A stretch of DNA of 64,000 nt from Methylosinus sp. PW1 (GCF_000745215.1 NZ_JQNK01000009.1:1798001-1862000), one strand, 5' to 3'; positions 1 to 10,200 are shown, counted from the stretch's first letter. Numbers and translations are program-made. The notes: a model not told the origin generated them from the letters alone.

Positions 1-639
1 GATCTGATTGCCGGTGATCGAATCGGCGAGCCGCGCGCTCACAGCGGAATCGAGCGCCTGCGACACTTGCGCCGCAGGGCTGATCCAGCCGAGCGAAAGG
101 CCAACGCCCATCGCCAGAAACAGCGAAATGCCGATCGCGACGACGAGGCCGAGCAGCGGCCAGCGCCAGGACAAGAGACAGGTGATCGCCACAATCACCG
201 TCGCCGCCGGCAGCATGCCGAAGATCAGCGTGTCGCTGAGCGAATCGAAAGCCCAGACGCCGCGCGTGATCTTGCGCACCGTCGCGCCGGCGAAGGCGTT
301 GGCGTGCCAATCGGCCGAGAAGCGCTGCACGCGCGCAAAGGAATCGCGCACCAGCGCCGCCATGGCGTGAGCGGCGACGTGGCAGACGGAGAAGGCGACG
401 AAATTGCGCAGGCAATGAAACAGCAGCACCGTGCCGAGAAACACGGCGAGCGCCCAAAGCGCCGGCGCGAGCTCTCGGCTCTCGCCGGCGACGACATCGG
501 CGAGATGGCCGGAGGCCACCGGAACGAAGACATCGACGACATTGGAGACGAGGCGAGCGACGAGCATCGCCGCGAGCAGGCGCGGCGAGAGAAGCCAATA
601 GCGGAGCGCGAAGCGCAGCGTGGTCAAATAGGCGGACAT
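1..639 (-). CDS. ABC transporter, N-terminal membrane domain (partial, cut by window edge)
   Basis: The minus strand stays open from an ATG at 637-639 to the window edge, giving about 213 residues that start MSAYLTTLRFALRYWLLSPR. Several hydrophobic helices can be seen, including stretches around ALWALAVFLGTVLLFHC and VIVAITCLLSWRWPLLGLVV. The pattern is that of the transmembrane domain of an exporter-type (MsbA/LipA-like) half transporter, whose ATPase domain would lie beyond position 1. The substrate cannot be told. The gene runs in the same direction as the DUF6456 gene but is separated from it by about 360 bp that hold two inverted repeats and a tiny reading frame. It belongs to the backbone left of the island. 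Confidence 0.75.
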   Translation of the reverse strand, partial: MSAYLTTLRFALRYWLLSPRLLAAMLVARLVSNVVDVFVPVASGHLADVVAGESRELAPALWALAVFLGTVLLFHCLRNFVAFSVCHVAAHAMAALVRDSFARVQRFSADWHANAFAGATVRKITRGVWAFDSLSDTLIFGMLPAATVIVAITCLLSWRWPLLGLVVAIGISLFLAMGVGLSLGWISPAAQVSQALDSAVSARLADSITGNQI

Positions 640-795
640 GAATCCTGCGGGACGCGAGACGTCCCGATCCCTTTTTTCGTGAATGGGCGCGAGGCGACGC
701 GAGACGAAGCTGCGTCGCGGCTGTTTCCGGGAATGTCTTTCGTGAGAAGATCGTCAGAGCCGACAGGATCGGCAGAGCGACATGCGCGAGAGAGC

Positions 796-819
796 AGCCC
801 GGTATTTTCGAACCGGGCT
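796..819. other. 8-bp inverted repeat (hairpin)
   Basis: AGCCCGGT and ACCGGGCT form perfect 8-bp arms around an 8-nt loop. There is no T-run on either side, so an intrinsic terminator is not supported. It lies between the 14-codon frame at 835-879 and the ABC transporter start. Confidence 0.5.
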
Positions 820-834
820 CACTGCCTGAACTCT

Positions 835-879
835 CTAGGCGCGGCCCGGGGAACGATGAGACATGACGAATTTCATCAT
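835..879 (-). CDS. Possible 14-residue leader peptide
   Basis: This is a short frame, MMKFVMSHRSPGRA, with GGGGAG six nucleotides before its ATG and a long palindrome upstream at 922-946. It lies ahead of the ABC transporter, with a hairpin between them. The spacing would suit a leader peptide, but translation is only inferred from the ribosome-binding site. The rest of 640-1001 shows no gene. Confidence 0.25.
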   Translation of the reverse strand: MMKFVMSHRSPGRA

Positions 880-921
880 GGCGACTCCCCGATAGAGATG
901 ACGAGCGTCGCCGATGCGACG

Positions 922-946
922 CGCCATATTGCAGTGCAATATGGCG
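922..946. promoter_or_regulatory. 25-bp perfect palindrome, candidate operator
   Basis: Arms CGCCATATTGCA and TGCAATATGGCG surround a central G at 934. The core ATTGCA-G-TGCAAT resembles TGC/GCA dyads bound by PhaR-type regulators in alphaproteobacteria; that link is an inference. It lies upstream of the small frame at 835-879 and of the ABC transporter. Confidence 0.45.
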
Positions 947-1001
947 AGATTCATGCGCCCAAAGCGCCGCTCTGTCAACCGCGCCGGCGCCGCTCGGCGC
1001 A

Positions 1002-1850
1002 TCAGAGGGTAGGACGATAATCCTTCGCGCCCCAATGCAGCAAATGGCGCGCGCGCTCCGGCCCCTGCGCCTCGGCCGCCAGCCCATAATGCAGGGCGAG
1101 CCGCTCGAGCGCGATTTTCAGCACCACTTTGGCGGAGCGCTGCGGCCAGCCGCGCTCGCTCTCGACGAGCTCGAGGCCTTTCAAATAGCCGCAGACGTCT
1201 GTGAGCAATCCGCCGAGCTCCGGCCCCACCGCATCGAAGGCGAGAGAGAGTCGCCGACGCGCGTCGATCGCCACATTGGCGATATCGGCGCCCGCGCCGC
1301 CGCCGCGCGCGGAGCCGATCGCCGCCTCCCAATCGGCGGTGACGCGCTGGAGAATGGCGGCCTGCGTCACATCGCGACGGAAGCGCTCGCCGGCCTCGAT
1401 CTGCTCCGGCGCGAGAAATGGACGGCCGTCGCGATCCTTGCGGCGCGCGAGCCAGGCGAGCGGGCTCTCGCCCTCATTGACCAGCGTCGGGCGCGCGCCC
1501 TTCTCGACCACGCGCGGCGCGAGCGCGCTGTGCTGCGCGAAAAAGGGGTTCGCCTCGGCCGGCGCCGCGAGGCGCCTCAGATGAGCGCGCCCCTCATCTG
1601 TCAGATGCAGACGGCGCGCCTCGCCGGCGCCGTCCCAGCGCGCCAATCCGCGCGCCACCGCTATATCGGCGATGCTTTCGGCGAGACGCGCCCGCGCGAC
1701 CGTGACGCCTTTGCGCGGCGCGGCGACGACGATCGACCGCGCGCCGAGCGGATCGGCCATCGTCTGCGCGCCGGGCTCGCTCATCGCCTCCAGCAGACGG
1801 CGCAGCGCGCGCGCCTCGGTCTCGTCTCTCTGTCTTTGAACGCCACTCAT
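1002..1850 (-). CDS. DUF6456 domain protein
   Basis: A 282-residue soluble protein with no signal peptide or membrane segment. The C-terminal part (about residues 130-260), containing ERFRRDVTQAAILQRVTADW and LTDVCGYLKGLE, matches what I know of the DUF6456 family. That family is common in Hyphomicrobiales and is often annotated as a helix-turn-helix or replication-linked protein of unknown function. The N-terminal 110 residues look like a winged-helix region (RLAESIADIAVARGLARWD, then LHLTDEGRAHLRRL). The start codon overlaps the stop of the upstream HTH gene by 4 nt (ATGA), so the two are probably translated together. The role is unknown. Confidence 0.75.
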   Translation of the reverse strand: MSGVQRQRDETEARALRRLLEAMSEPGAQTMADPLGARSIVVAAPRKGVTVARARLAESIADIAVARGLARWDGAGEARRLHLTDEGRAHLRRLAAPAEANPFFAQHSALAPRVVEKGARPTLVNEGESPLAWLARRKDRDGRPFLAPEQIEAGERFRRDVTQAAILQRVTADWEAAIGSARGGGAGADIANVAIDARRRLSLAFDAVGPELGGLLTDVCGYLKGLELVESERGWPQRSAKVVLKIALERLALHYGLAAEAQGPERARHLLHWGAKDYRPTL

Positions 1851-2218
1851 GAATCGTCTCCGGTTGGATGTGAGCTGAAGGAAGAAGCGATCGTCTCGAT
1901 GAGGCGCCGCTGCGCGCGCAGCGCCTGTTCCAGCGCGGCCACGGCGCGATCGAAATTCTCTTCGTCGCGGCGGTCCTCCACCCGCGCGCAGGCGTGGCGG
2001 ACGCTGGCGCGATCCCGCGCGAAAGCGCGCGCGCAGGCCGAAAGGCTCGCGCCGAAAGCGACATGATCGAGATAGACCGCGAGATGGCGCGCACCAGCGA
2101 CATTGGCGCGCCCGCGGCGCGCGCTGCGCAGAGCGTCGGCCGGGACGCCACAGGCGGCCGCAGCGGCGGCGGCGCAGAGCGCCGATGACAGAAAATGATC
2201 GCTTCGTCGGGGAGCCAT
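1847..2218 (-). CDS. Small DnaA-type helix-turn-helix protein
   Basis: A 123-residue protein. The central segment with ARHLAVYLDHVAFGASLSAC followed by ARAFARDRASVRHACARVED matches the domain IV DNA-binding fold of DnaA (R-x-x-A-Y-L, then the basic helix-turn-helix). The AAA+ part of DnaA is absent, so this is a stand-alone HTH protein, not the replication initiator. In many Hyphomicrobiales such a gene sits directly before a DUF6456 gene, as here with a 4-nt overlap. It may bind DNA as a regulator; no target is visible. Confidence 0.7.
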   Translation of the reverse strand: MAPRRSDHFLSSALCAAAAAAACGVPADALRSARRGRANVAGARHLAVYLDHVAFGASLSACARAFARDRASVRHACARVEDRRDEENFDRAVAALEQALRAQRRLIETIASSFSSHPTGDDS

Positions 2219-2357
2219 TCGTCTCGCCTGTGCAGGCGCCGCGGCCCCTCGGCCGGCGACGTCCCCGACGCTATCATGAATTTAATCCTATATAACGGAT
2301 AAAAAACTTATTCCCATCCCCCACTCCTCGCCCATGCTCGGACGCGGGAGGACCCTC

Positions 2358-2735
2358 ATGCGCAATTCGCTGTCATCCGATCGCCTGCCCGCCGCCGCGC
2401 GGGAAAGCCTGCACAGCGCGCTGCGCGCAAAAGCCGAGGCCTATCGCCGCGAGGAATTTCTGCGCTCGTTTCATCGCCTGCCGCGCAGCGTCATCGCCGC
2501 CGAAACGCCGCAGGCCGCCGCTGTGGTGCTGAAGGAGCTCGAGCGCGCGCTGCGGGCCGAGCGCGCCCGCGCCGGACATTGGAGCTATGATCTCTCGCGC
2601 CATATCGCGCTTCTCGTGGCGCATCGCGCCGAGCGGGCGCGCGCGCTGCGGCTCGCCCGCGTAGCGCCGGGAGACGCGCGCGCGGTCGTGAAGGCCGGCG
2701 CGCCCGGCCCGCTCTTTGTCGGCCGCCGGGATTGA
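2358..2735 (+). CDS. Conserved-looking small protein, unknown
   Basis: A 125-residue protein beginning MRNSLSSDRLPAAARESLHS. I chose the ATG at 2358 because GGGAGGA lies 5 nt upstream, rather than an earlier ATG at 2334. It is alanine- and arginine-rich and probably helical, with no membrane segment. It diverges from the HTH gene, and the intergenic region (2219-2357) is AT-rich for this genome (ATAAAAAACTTATTC) and probably holds promoters for both. I do not recognise a family. Confidence 0.55.
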   Translation: MRNSLSSDRLPAAARESLHSALRAKAEAYRREEFLRSFHRLPRSVIAAETPQAAAVVLKELERALRAERARAGHWSYDLSRHIALLVAHRAERARALRLARVAPGDARAVVKAGAPGPLFVGRRD

Positions 2736-2807
2736 GCTAGAAAGCCTTTCCATTGGTGTTTGCGTTCGAAGCTCCATTCCCCGAGCGGGCATATCGAAAG
2801 ACCGACC

Positions 2808-3695
2808 ATGTTCTTGGAAAGGCTGCTCGCTCTGGCGACGGGCGCGATCGTCGCGCTCTGTCTCGGCCTCGGACTGGTGATGATGGCGCTCGGCCCCGGC
2901 CGCAAATTCGCCGAGCCGGCGCATATCATCGAGCCGGCGCGTCTCGCCGAGCCTCATCTCGCCGAGGCCGACACGGCGCAGTTGGCCGAAGCCGCGACCG
3001 AGCCGGCGCCGACGCCGGCGGCCCCCCGCCTCACCGCCCGCGCCCGCATAGAGCAGGCGATCGCCGCCACGGAGGAATACAGATCGTTCTTTCAACGCAT
3101 GCGCCAGGCTTTTCCGACCGATTACGCCGCCGCCATAGAGACTTTCGCGCAGGAGCCCGGCGTCGGCGCGGACACGGCGAGCGTCGATTTCTATCTCGCC
3201 GAATCGGTGCGCCGGCTGCGCCAGGCGCGCGGCGTGCTCGCCGCCAAGGCGGAGCCGCTCGTCCTCGCCCGCGTCTTCGATCTTCAGCTCGATGTGCTAC
3301 GCGCCATCTCCGCCGAGAACAAGAAGCTCTGCGCGGCTTTTCTCTATGGCGGCGTCGATCAGGATTTCCACAGCTTCGCGGCGCGGCGGCGCGCGCTGGT
3401 CGCGGAAATGGCGGTGGTCGGCCTCGAGGCCATCGCCAGCGGCCAGGCCAAGCAGCTGGAGCGCTCGGCGCCGAGCGAGGAGGATTTCCGCGCTCTGGAA
3501 AAGGCGCTGGCCGCGCGCGGCTTGCGCAAGCCGGAGATCGACTCGCTGCTGGACGGCAAGACGCCCGATCCCCCCTTCGACGACAAGAAGACCTGCGCCC
3601 TCGGCCAGACCTATCTCGAGGCGCTGCGCGCTCTGCCCGAGCCGATCCGTCTGCGCATCTACGGCCTCGCCCTGGAGCTGATGGCGCGGTCCTGA
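2808..3695 (+). CDS. Membrane-anchored protein of unknown function
   Basis: About 295 residues from the ATG at 2808 (MFLERLLALATGAIVALCLG). One N-terminal transmembrane helix is followed by a Pro/Ala/Glu-rich linker (about residues 35-75) and a helical, probably periplasmic domain with two cysteines (KKLCAAF and KKTCALGQ) that could pair. The architecture suggests an envelope protein anchored in the inner membrane. The last 37 nt overlap the end of yidD on the other strand. No family is recognised. Confidence 0.6.
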   Translation: MFLERLLALATGAIVALCLGLGLVMMALGPGRKFAEPAHIIEPARLAEPHLAEADTAQLAEAATEPAPTPAAPRLTARARIEQAIAATEEYRSFFQRMRQAFPTDYAAAIETFAQEPGVGADTASVDFYLAESVRRLRQARGVLAAKAEPLVLARVFDLQLDVLRAISAENKKLCAAFLYGGVDQDFHSFAARRRALVAEMAVVGLEAIASGQAKQLERSAPSEEDFRALEKALAARGLRKPEIDSLLDGKTPDPPFDDKKTCALGQTYLEALRALPEPIRLRIYGLALELMARS

Positions 3696-4024
3696 TCTTC
3701 CCGCGCGCGATCTCGGCTCTCGACGGCCTCGCAGATGGGCGGGCGGCTCCACGCCGCATAGCGCCAGGGCGCGAGCGAATGCGCAGCCGCCGGCGCCGCC
3801 AGCGGAACCGGATCATAGCCTTCGCCGCCGCCCGGCCGGCAGCGGCACAGACGCCCAAAGCCCATCCAGCCGCCGGCCCACAGGCCATGGCGACGGATCG
3901 CCTCATCCGCATATTCGGAACAGCTCGGCAAATAGCGGCACTCGCGCCCGATGAAGGCCGAGAGGCTGAGCCGATAGACTAGGATGAGCGCGCGAGCGGC
4001 CCGCGCGGGAAGCGATCCGATCAT
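3659..4024 (-). CDS. yidD: Membrane protein insertion efficiency factor YidD
   Basis: A 121-residue protein. Family hallmarks are IGRECRYLPSCSEYADEAI, with the conserved C-R-Y-x-P-(S/T)-C-S-x-Y signature, and GLWAGGWMGFGRLCRCRPGG. YidD is a small peripheral inner-membrane protein that helps YidC-dependent insertion of membrane proteins. The copy is longer than the usual 70-90 residues because of a C-terminal tail of about 40 residues. It normally sits near rnpA/yidC, but neither is nearby here. It converges on and slightly overlaps the preceding gene. Confidence 0.93.
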   Translation of the reverse strand: MIGSLPARAARALILVYRLSLSAFIGRECRYLPSCSEYADEAIRRHGLWAGGWMGFGRLCRCRPGGGEGYDPVPLAAPAAAHSLAPWRYAAWSRPPICEAVESRDRAREDQDRAISSRARP

Positions 4025-4154
4025 GGCGTCACTTTATCACGCCCACGTCGCGTGACGGAATCGTTCGCGGCGAAGGCCGACGCAGCCGGACCAAAAGCCC
4101 CGCGCCTCCAAAGCCGAAGCGATCGCCGTGAGCGACAATTCCCTGGACCACGGC

Positions 4155-4183
4155 TTGACACTTTTGACGACGGTCGACTATAT
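4155..4183 (+). promoter_or_regulatory. Sigma-70-type promoter of the tRNA gene
   Basis: TTGACA at 4155-4160 and CTATAT at 4178-4183 are separated by 17 nt. The tRNA gene starts 28 nt further on. Confidence 0.65.
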
Positions 4184-4211
4184 CCGCCGACGCTCGTCCG
4201 AGAGGACGCGG

Positions 4212-4288
4212 GGCGGAGTAGCTCAGTCGGCTAGAGCAGAGGAATCATAATCCTTGTGTCGGGGGTTCGAATCCCTCCTCCGCTACCA
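4212..4288 (+). tRNA. tRNA-Met (CAU), elongator type
   Basis: A 77-nt cloverleaf with encoded CCA. The acceptor stem starts GGCGGAG and closes with CTCCGCT-ACCA. The D arm is GCTCAG...GAGC, the anticodon loop is ATCATAA with CAT as anticodon, and the T arm contains GGTTCGAATCC. It resembles alphaproteobacterial elongator tRNA-Met more than initiator tRNA, because the acceptor pairs fully. Its 3' end is the insertion site of the island that follows. Confidence 0.95.
4268..4288 (+). repeat. attL: island attachment site inside tRNA-Met
   Basis: The last 21 bp of the tRNA (CGAATCCC...CTACCA) recur at 60586-60606 with one mismatch, 17 of them identical without a break. An integrase gene follows 122 bp downstream, the usual arrangement for tRNA-targeting elements. 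Confidence 0.8.
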
Positions 4289-4410
4289 CTCGCCGTAACG
4301 CCGAAACAATCCAATCCGTACAATGGTTTAGCCGTCCGCTGGTAGTCGGCTCTCCGTGGCCCTTCCGTGTCGAAGGGCCACGTTCATGAGCCACGCCGAA
4401 CAGCGGTGGA

Positions 4411-6354
4411 ATGCGCATGGCGCGGGCGAGCTTTTTAATGCGGCGGGACGGCCGCTATTGGTTCCAGATCCGGTTTGACCCTTTCGCGAATCCCGGCGAC
4501 CCTAAAAAACATGTCCGATTCGCACTGCGGACCGCCTCCTACGCGGTCGCGCTGAGAAGGTTGTCGCGTATCATGCCGATCGTCGCCGAGTTCAGAATAG
4601 ACCCCGATTACCGCACTCAGGCGGTGCGCCATTTCGACCAGATCGTCGAGGCCATGCTTGTGCCTGGTCCCTATACCGAGGACCAGCGGGTCGAATGGGA
4701 GATGCTCGAGCGCGCCGGCCTCTGCCTCGTCTCCGCCACCCGGGCGATCGGCCATCCGATCGGCGTCCATTCGCCGGAATTCTGGCCGGTCTGGAAGAGC
4801 TTCGTCGAGCGAAACATCATGATCGACGAAGCGCTCCGCGGGAGGAAAGAGAAGGACCCGCCTCGGCCGCCGCGAGAGCCGCTCGAAGTGGACCTGTCCG
4901 GGGCCATCGAAATGACCCCCGAAATAAAAGCGAAGTTCGGACTGCCGAAGGGGCGCGGGCCGGACTATTCCGCCACGCTCAGAAGCCGTCCGGAGCTGGA
5001 CAACGGCACGACGGTCACACGGATCGTCTCGGAATGGGGGCGCGACGAGAGTTTTGTCGAATTCGGCGACGGATTCGGAATTCTGGCTACCGCTCCACCC
5101 ATCGCAGAAGCTCCCCCTGCCGCGCCGGCGCCCGCGCCCATCACCGAGGCGCCTCATGAGGAAAAAGACGACCTCGCCCATCATGATACGCTCGCGCAGG
5201 CGATCGACGATCGGCTCGCCGCCCTCGCCCAGCAATATGGAGATCGGCGCGGCGACGAGTCTCATGGCCGCGTGCTGAAATTCGCGTTGGAATTCCTCGG
5301 CGACAAGCGCCTCGCGGAGATCAGCGCGCGCGACCTGCGGAGTCTCGAGCAGGCCCTGACGGAAATTCCGGGCCGAAAAGATATCCCCGGCGAGCATCGA
5401 AAATCACTGTACTCCCGCTACCTCTACGGTCAGCTCGAGGGCATCGACAATCTTACGCGGATCAGCTCGACGACGGTCGAGAACACCTATTTTGGGACGA
5501 TGAATTCATTCCTGGAATGGGCGAAGGCGAAGACCGATTGGAATGCGCCCGGTTTCACGTTCAATGCGAAGTGCGCAGCCCTCGTCGCGCCGCAGCCGCG
5601 CGACGCGTTCCGCGACGAAGAATTGCTGAGATTTTTCGCGCTGCCGCTTTTCACCGGCTGCGAATCGCCGGCGCATATCTGGCAGCCTGGTCGATTTTTC
5701 GTCCAGAACGGGCTCTATTGGGGATACATCCTGCACATATTCATGGGTCTGCGGCCGTCGGAGATCGGTAAGCTGCGCACGAGCGATATCGTTCGGGATG
5801 GAGAGTTCTGGTTCATCGACATGCGCCGCGAGAAGACGAAAACCAAAAAAGCGAAAGGGGAAAAGTCTCGCGAGCTGAAAACGGACAACGCCTATCGGCG
5901 CGTTCCCATCCCGAGCCTCATCGTCGACCTCGGAATCGTCGACCTGAAAATCGCGCTCGAGGCGCGCGGGGAAACGCGGCTCTTTCCGGATTGGCATGTC
6001 TATCGCCACCCTGGAAGCGGCCGCGAAATGTGGGGGCACTATCTGAGCAAGTCCTGGCAGTACGTCCGAGGCGCGCATGAATTCGAACGCGATTTCCTCA
6101 CGCTCTACAGCGGAAGGCACACCCTGGCGGGCTGGTACGACGCGATGAAATTGCCGCAGCGGATTCGCGATCGGCTTTTCGGACACGCGGCCCAGGGCGT
6201 GCCCGGCAATTACGGTCCGATCGACCTGACGCTCGACGAGGCGAGAGCGGCGCTCGGGACCGAGCTGAAGGTCCAATTCGATATCGCCAATATTTTGCTC
6301 ACGGCCAAGCTGAAAGCCGAATATGGCGAACTCACGCCGGCGCCGATCGTCTGA
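4411..6354 (+). CDS. Tyrosine recombinase / island integrase
   Basis: A 647-residue protein. The N-terminus (MRRDGRYWFQIRF) resembles the DUF6538-type head of phage and island integrases. A Pro/Ala linker lies near residues 228-245, a SAM-like core-binding domain near 260-370, and the catalytic domain near 400-620. Catalytic motifs: GLRPSEIGKLR (first Arg, near residue 447), SGRHTLAGW (second Arg; Tyr replaces the usual first His of H-x-x-R), FGHAAQG, and the likely nucleophile Tyr in PGNYGP near residue 600. It faces away from tRNA-Met and most likely catalyses island insertion into that gene. Confidence 0.9.
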   Translation: MRMARASFLMRRDGRYWFQIRFDPFANPGDPKKHVRFALRTASYAVALRRLSRIMPIVAEFRIDPDYRTQAVRHFDQIVEAMLVPGPYTEDQRVEWEMLERAGLCLVSATRAIGHPIGVHSPEFWPVWKSFVERNIMIDEALRGRKEKDPPRPPREPLEVDLSGAIEMTPEIKAKFGLPKGRGPDYSATLRSRPELDNGTTVTRIVSEWGRDESFVEFGDGFGILATAPPIAEAPPAAPAPAPITEAPHEEKDDLAHHDTLAQAIDDRLAALAQQYGDRRGDESHGRVLKFALEFLGDKRLAEISARDLRSLEQALTEIPGRKDIPGEHRKSLYSRYLYGQLEGIDNLTRISSTTVENTYFGTMNSFLEWAKAKTDWNAPGFTFNAKCAALVAPQPRDAFRDEELLRFFALPLFTGCESPAHIWQPGRFFVQNGLYWGYILHIFMGLRPSEIGKLRTSDIVRDGEFWFIDMRREKTKTKKAKGEKSRELKTDNAYRRVPIPSLIVDLGIVDLKIALEARGETRLFPDWHVYRHPGSGREMWGHYLSKSWQYVRGAHEFERDFLTLYSGRHTLAGWYDAMKLPQRIRDRLFGHAAQGVPGNYGPIDLTLDEARAALGTELKVQFDIANILLTAKLKAEYGELTPAPIV

Positions 6355-6444
6355 CATTTCGAATGATCGATCTGTTCGACCGGCGCCCGATTACTGAGCC
6401 CGGGAGGCGAGGCAGGAACCTGTGGCGGCACGGCGACATTCACC

Positions 6445-7194
6445 TCATGTGTTCAACGGCGGAGAGGTTTCCGGCCGGCGGGGCGGCGCAAAATTAGGCC
6501 AGCGATGCGGGATTGTGCGCTTGCGCTGGCCGTCGCCCAGGATCTTCGCCACGGCGACCTTCGTGTTGTCATACAATATCGACAGGGGTACGCCTCCGAA
6601 GAAGGCGAAAGCCGACACATGGCCGTCGAGAAACGCCTCGGTCGTCTCCGTCGCATAGGCCTTCACGAAGCAGGCGTCCGAATGTGGCAGGTCGAAGCAG
6701 AAAAAATGCAGCTTCATCGGGGCGCCGCCGATGACGCCGACGCATTCGCCGAAATCGACTTGCGCGTGACCTGGCGGATGGGCGAGCGGAATGAACACTT
6801 CCCGCGAGCGCGTCCGCGCTAGGCGCACATAATCCTTCACCACCGTGTAGCCGCCGGCAAAGCCGTACTCGTCCCGCAATCGATGGAAAATCCGCTTCGC
6901 CGTATGCCGCTGCTTGGGAGGCGCCGTCCGGGCGGCCTCCAGGATCGCGTCGATCACTGGAACCAACGGTCCGAGCTTCGGCCGCTCCGGCGGCTTGGTC
7001 CGCACATAGCTGGGAGGAGCCGAGTAGCGGCACATCTTGGCGATCGTGTCGCGGCTCAGGCCGAATGTCCGCGCCGCTTCCCGCCGGCTCTTTCCTTCAA
7101 TGAAAACAAACTGTCGAACCGCTGCATAGGTCTCCACCGCAAACATCCCCGGCCGCCTCTTCCGAATCACGCTTCGGAAATGGTCCGCCTCCAA
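6445..7194 (-). pseudogene. istA: IS21-family transposase IstA, N-terminal fragment
   Basis: A 249-residue frame. It has an HTH (REAARTFGLSRDTIAKMCRY) and the start of the DDE catalytic core (HAQVDFGECVGVIGG, then FVKAYATETTEAFLDGHVSA and ILYDNTKVAVAKILGDG). Full IstA is about 500 residues. Here the homology stops after GDGQRKRT and 22 unrelated residues follow, so the third acidic residue and the C-terminus are gone. No istB follows. It lies between the integrase and the leader-distal end of the CRISPR array. Confidence 0.85.
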
Positions 7195-7271
7195 TGTGGC
7201 CAGCTTTTACGCCGCCGTGTACAGTCAAAATTGCACGCCGAATAACAGGCGATGATATCCTTGAGGATCGA

Positions 7272-10200
7272 GTTCCAATCCACGCCCGTGCGCGACCGGC
7301 GACATCGGCGGGAGACGCATCGTCTCGGTGCGCAAGTCGTTCCAATCCACGCCCGTGCGCGACGGGCGACGGCTTCGGCGCGCGCCTTGTCGGCGGCCTC
7401 GCGCTTGGTTCCAATCCACGCCCGTGCGCGACGGGCGACAGCGCAGCGCGCGCCAGCGACGGCCGCCCGCGAGTTCCAATCCACGCCCGTGCGCGACGGG
7501 CGACCCGCCTCGATAGTCACGAGGTCCGCATCTGACGGTTCCAATCCACGCCCGTGCGCGACGGGCGACAGATCAAGACGCTCAATAGCGGCGACAAGGT
7601 CGCGTTCCAATCCACGCCCGTGCGCGACGGGCGACCTTCGCTCATATCCAGCCGCTCGCGGGGAAGGCAAGTTCCAATCCACGCCCGTGCGCGACGGGCG
7701 ACCGCCTGCGCCGCCGAGGATTGGCGATACCGACGTGTTCCAATCCACGCCCGTGCGCGACGGGCGACCTGGCCGGCGGCGAGCGAGACGCCGACGTCCT
7801 GGTTCCAATCCACGCCCGTGCGCGACGGGCGACACAAAGATTCGCCCGTGGCTTCCGCCGAGATCGCGTTCCAATCCACGCCCGTGCGCGACGGGCGACC
7901 TGGACCTATGGACAGGTCCCGACTGCCGGGCAATGGTTCCAATCCACGCCCGTGCGCGACGGGCGACCATCGCCGCGTATGAGGCGGCGGAACGTGAGCT
8001 TGTTCCAATCCACGCCCGTGCGCGACGGGCGACGCGAGCCCCCCAGCGCCTGCTCTGGCGAAGATCGGTTCCAATCCACGCCCGTGCGCGACGGGCGACT
8101 TCCTGCGATCTTAGATTTGCGCGACGATTATAACGTTCCAATCCACGCCCGTGCGCGACGGGCGACTCAGATCATCATCGATCGTAATGCGCTGCGTCGG
8201 TTCCAATCCACGCCCGTGCGCGACGGGCGACGAGCCGCGCCATTGCCGATAAGCGCGTGCGCGGCGGTTCCAATCCACGCCCGTGCGCGACGGGCGACCC
8301 GCCCATTCCGGCAAAGGAATTGGCGGCGATCTGTTCCAATCCACGCCCGTGCGCGACGGGCGACGCCGACGAAAGCCTATTCGGCGGACATTCAAATGTT
8401 CCAATCCACGCCCGTGCGCGACGGGCGACTCACGCGCGACGCGCATGTGTCGCTCGGGGGCGCGGTTCCAATCCACGCCCGTGCGCGACGGGCGACTCGG
8501 GGATCGATACGACGGCGCAGCGGATGAGGATGTTCCAATCCACGCCCGTGCGCGACGGGCGACTGGCAATATATGTCGTTCGGCGCGAAATCGCTGGCGG
8601 TTCCAATCCACGCCCGTGCGCGACGGGCGACATCCGTCGCGCAGATGTAAAGCGTAGGTTCGTCGGTTCCAATCCACGCCCGTGCGCGACGGGCGACGCC
8701 ACCGAGCCCCGTGCGGTTGTCGAGCCCGAACTGTTCCAATCCACGCCCGTGCGCGACGGGCGACCGAGAAGGTCGATCAAATTGTAGCCGGTGTAGCCGG
8801 TTCCAATCCACGCCCGTGCGCGACGGGCGACATGTCTCGCCCGAAGCTCGGGGCGCAGCTCGCCGAGTTCCAATCCACGCCCGTGCGCGACGGGCGACCG
8901 CCAAGCGCATCCGTCGAAAACCGGCGAGTGGGTCGTTCCAATCCACGCCCGTGCGCGACGGGCGACGTCGCCGCGCAATATATCGACGCGAGGTCGCTGG
9001 TTCCAATCCACGCCCGTGCGCGACGGGCGACGAGGCGCGTCCGATAGCGGCGAGAGACACAGCCAGTTCCAATCCACGCCCGTGCGCGACGGGCGACGCG
9101 GATCCAATGTGACCGAGGTCACGATCACGGTGTTCCAATCCACGCCCGTGCGCGACGGGCGACTTATGCGTCCAATCCGCTCGAGCGCCGCATGATGGTT
9201 CCAATCCACGCCCGTGCGCGACGGGCGACGCGGAGATCGCCGTCTCGACGACGACGGCGCGGAGTTCCAATCCACGCCCGTGCGCGACGGGCGACCGGCG
9301 ATCTTCGAGCGCCAAGAGGAATCTCGCGGTGTTCCAATCCACGCCCGTGCGCGACGGGCGACCTGGGCACGGCACATCGCTGCCGCATCCGCGAAGTTCC
9401 AATCCACGCCCGTGCGCGACGGGCGACTTCATCATCGACAGCATAGAACTGCCCAATCGATTGTTCCAATCCACGCCCGTGCGCGACGGGCGACGCAGGG
9501 GAGTGATCGCCTGAGCGACGTAGCTCTGTTCCAATCCACGCCCGTGCGCGACGGGCGACGGGGCGTTCCTGGAAATATTCGGGGAACTCGTTTTGTTCCA
9601 ATCCACGCCCGTGCGCGACGGGCGACCCAAGCGCCAGAGCTGATCTGCGCAACCCCAGTTGTTCCAATCCACGCCCGTGCGCGACGGGCGACGAAGGTGT
9701 ATTTGTTGTTGGCGACGGAACCGATGGTGTTCCAATCCACGCCCGTGCGCGACGGGCGACTCACGTCGCATCCGGGCGCGAACTCCTCCATACGGTTCCA
9801 ATCCACGCCCGTGCGCGACGGGCGACTAAATGTCCTTCGATCGCTCTACAGCATCTTCGCTCGTTCCAATCCACGCCCGTGCGCGACGGGCGACATTAGC
9901 ATTCACCGCCGCCGCATTAGCATTCGCCTTGTTCCAATCCACGCCCGTGCGCGACGGGCGACTCAAGGCCGCCGAGAGCTGCGCCAAGCGTCTGAGCGTT
10001 CCAATCCACGCCCGTGCGCGACGGGCGACATGAATTTCTCGCCCGACAAGGCGGCCTCGCGCGAGTTCCAATCCACGCCCGTGCGCGACGGGCGACCGCA
10101 TGCGAAGCTGCATCGCAACGGGCTTCGCGCCGTTCCAATCCACGCCCGTGCGCGACGGGCGACATCTCGTCGGCATGGATACCGAGCAAGGCAAGTGGTT

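Noticed and set aside
2289..2300. TATATAACGGAT, resembling a ModE half-site, before the gene at 2358
   Set aside because: It is a single half-site in an AT-rich promoter region of an unrelated backbone gene, 38 kb from the regulator.
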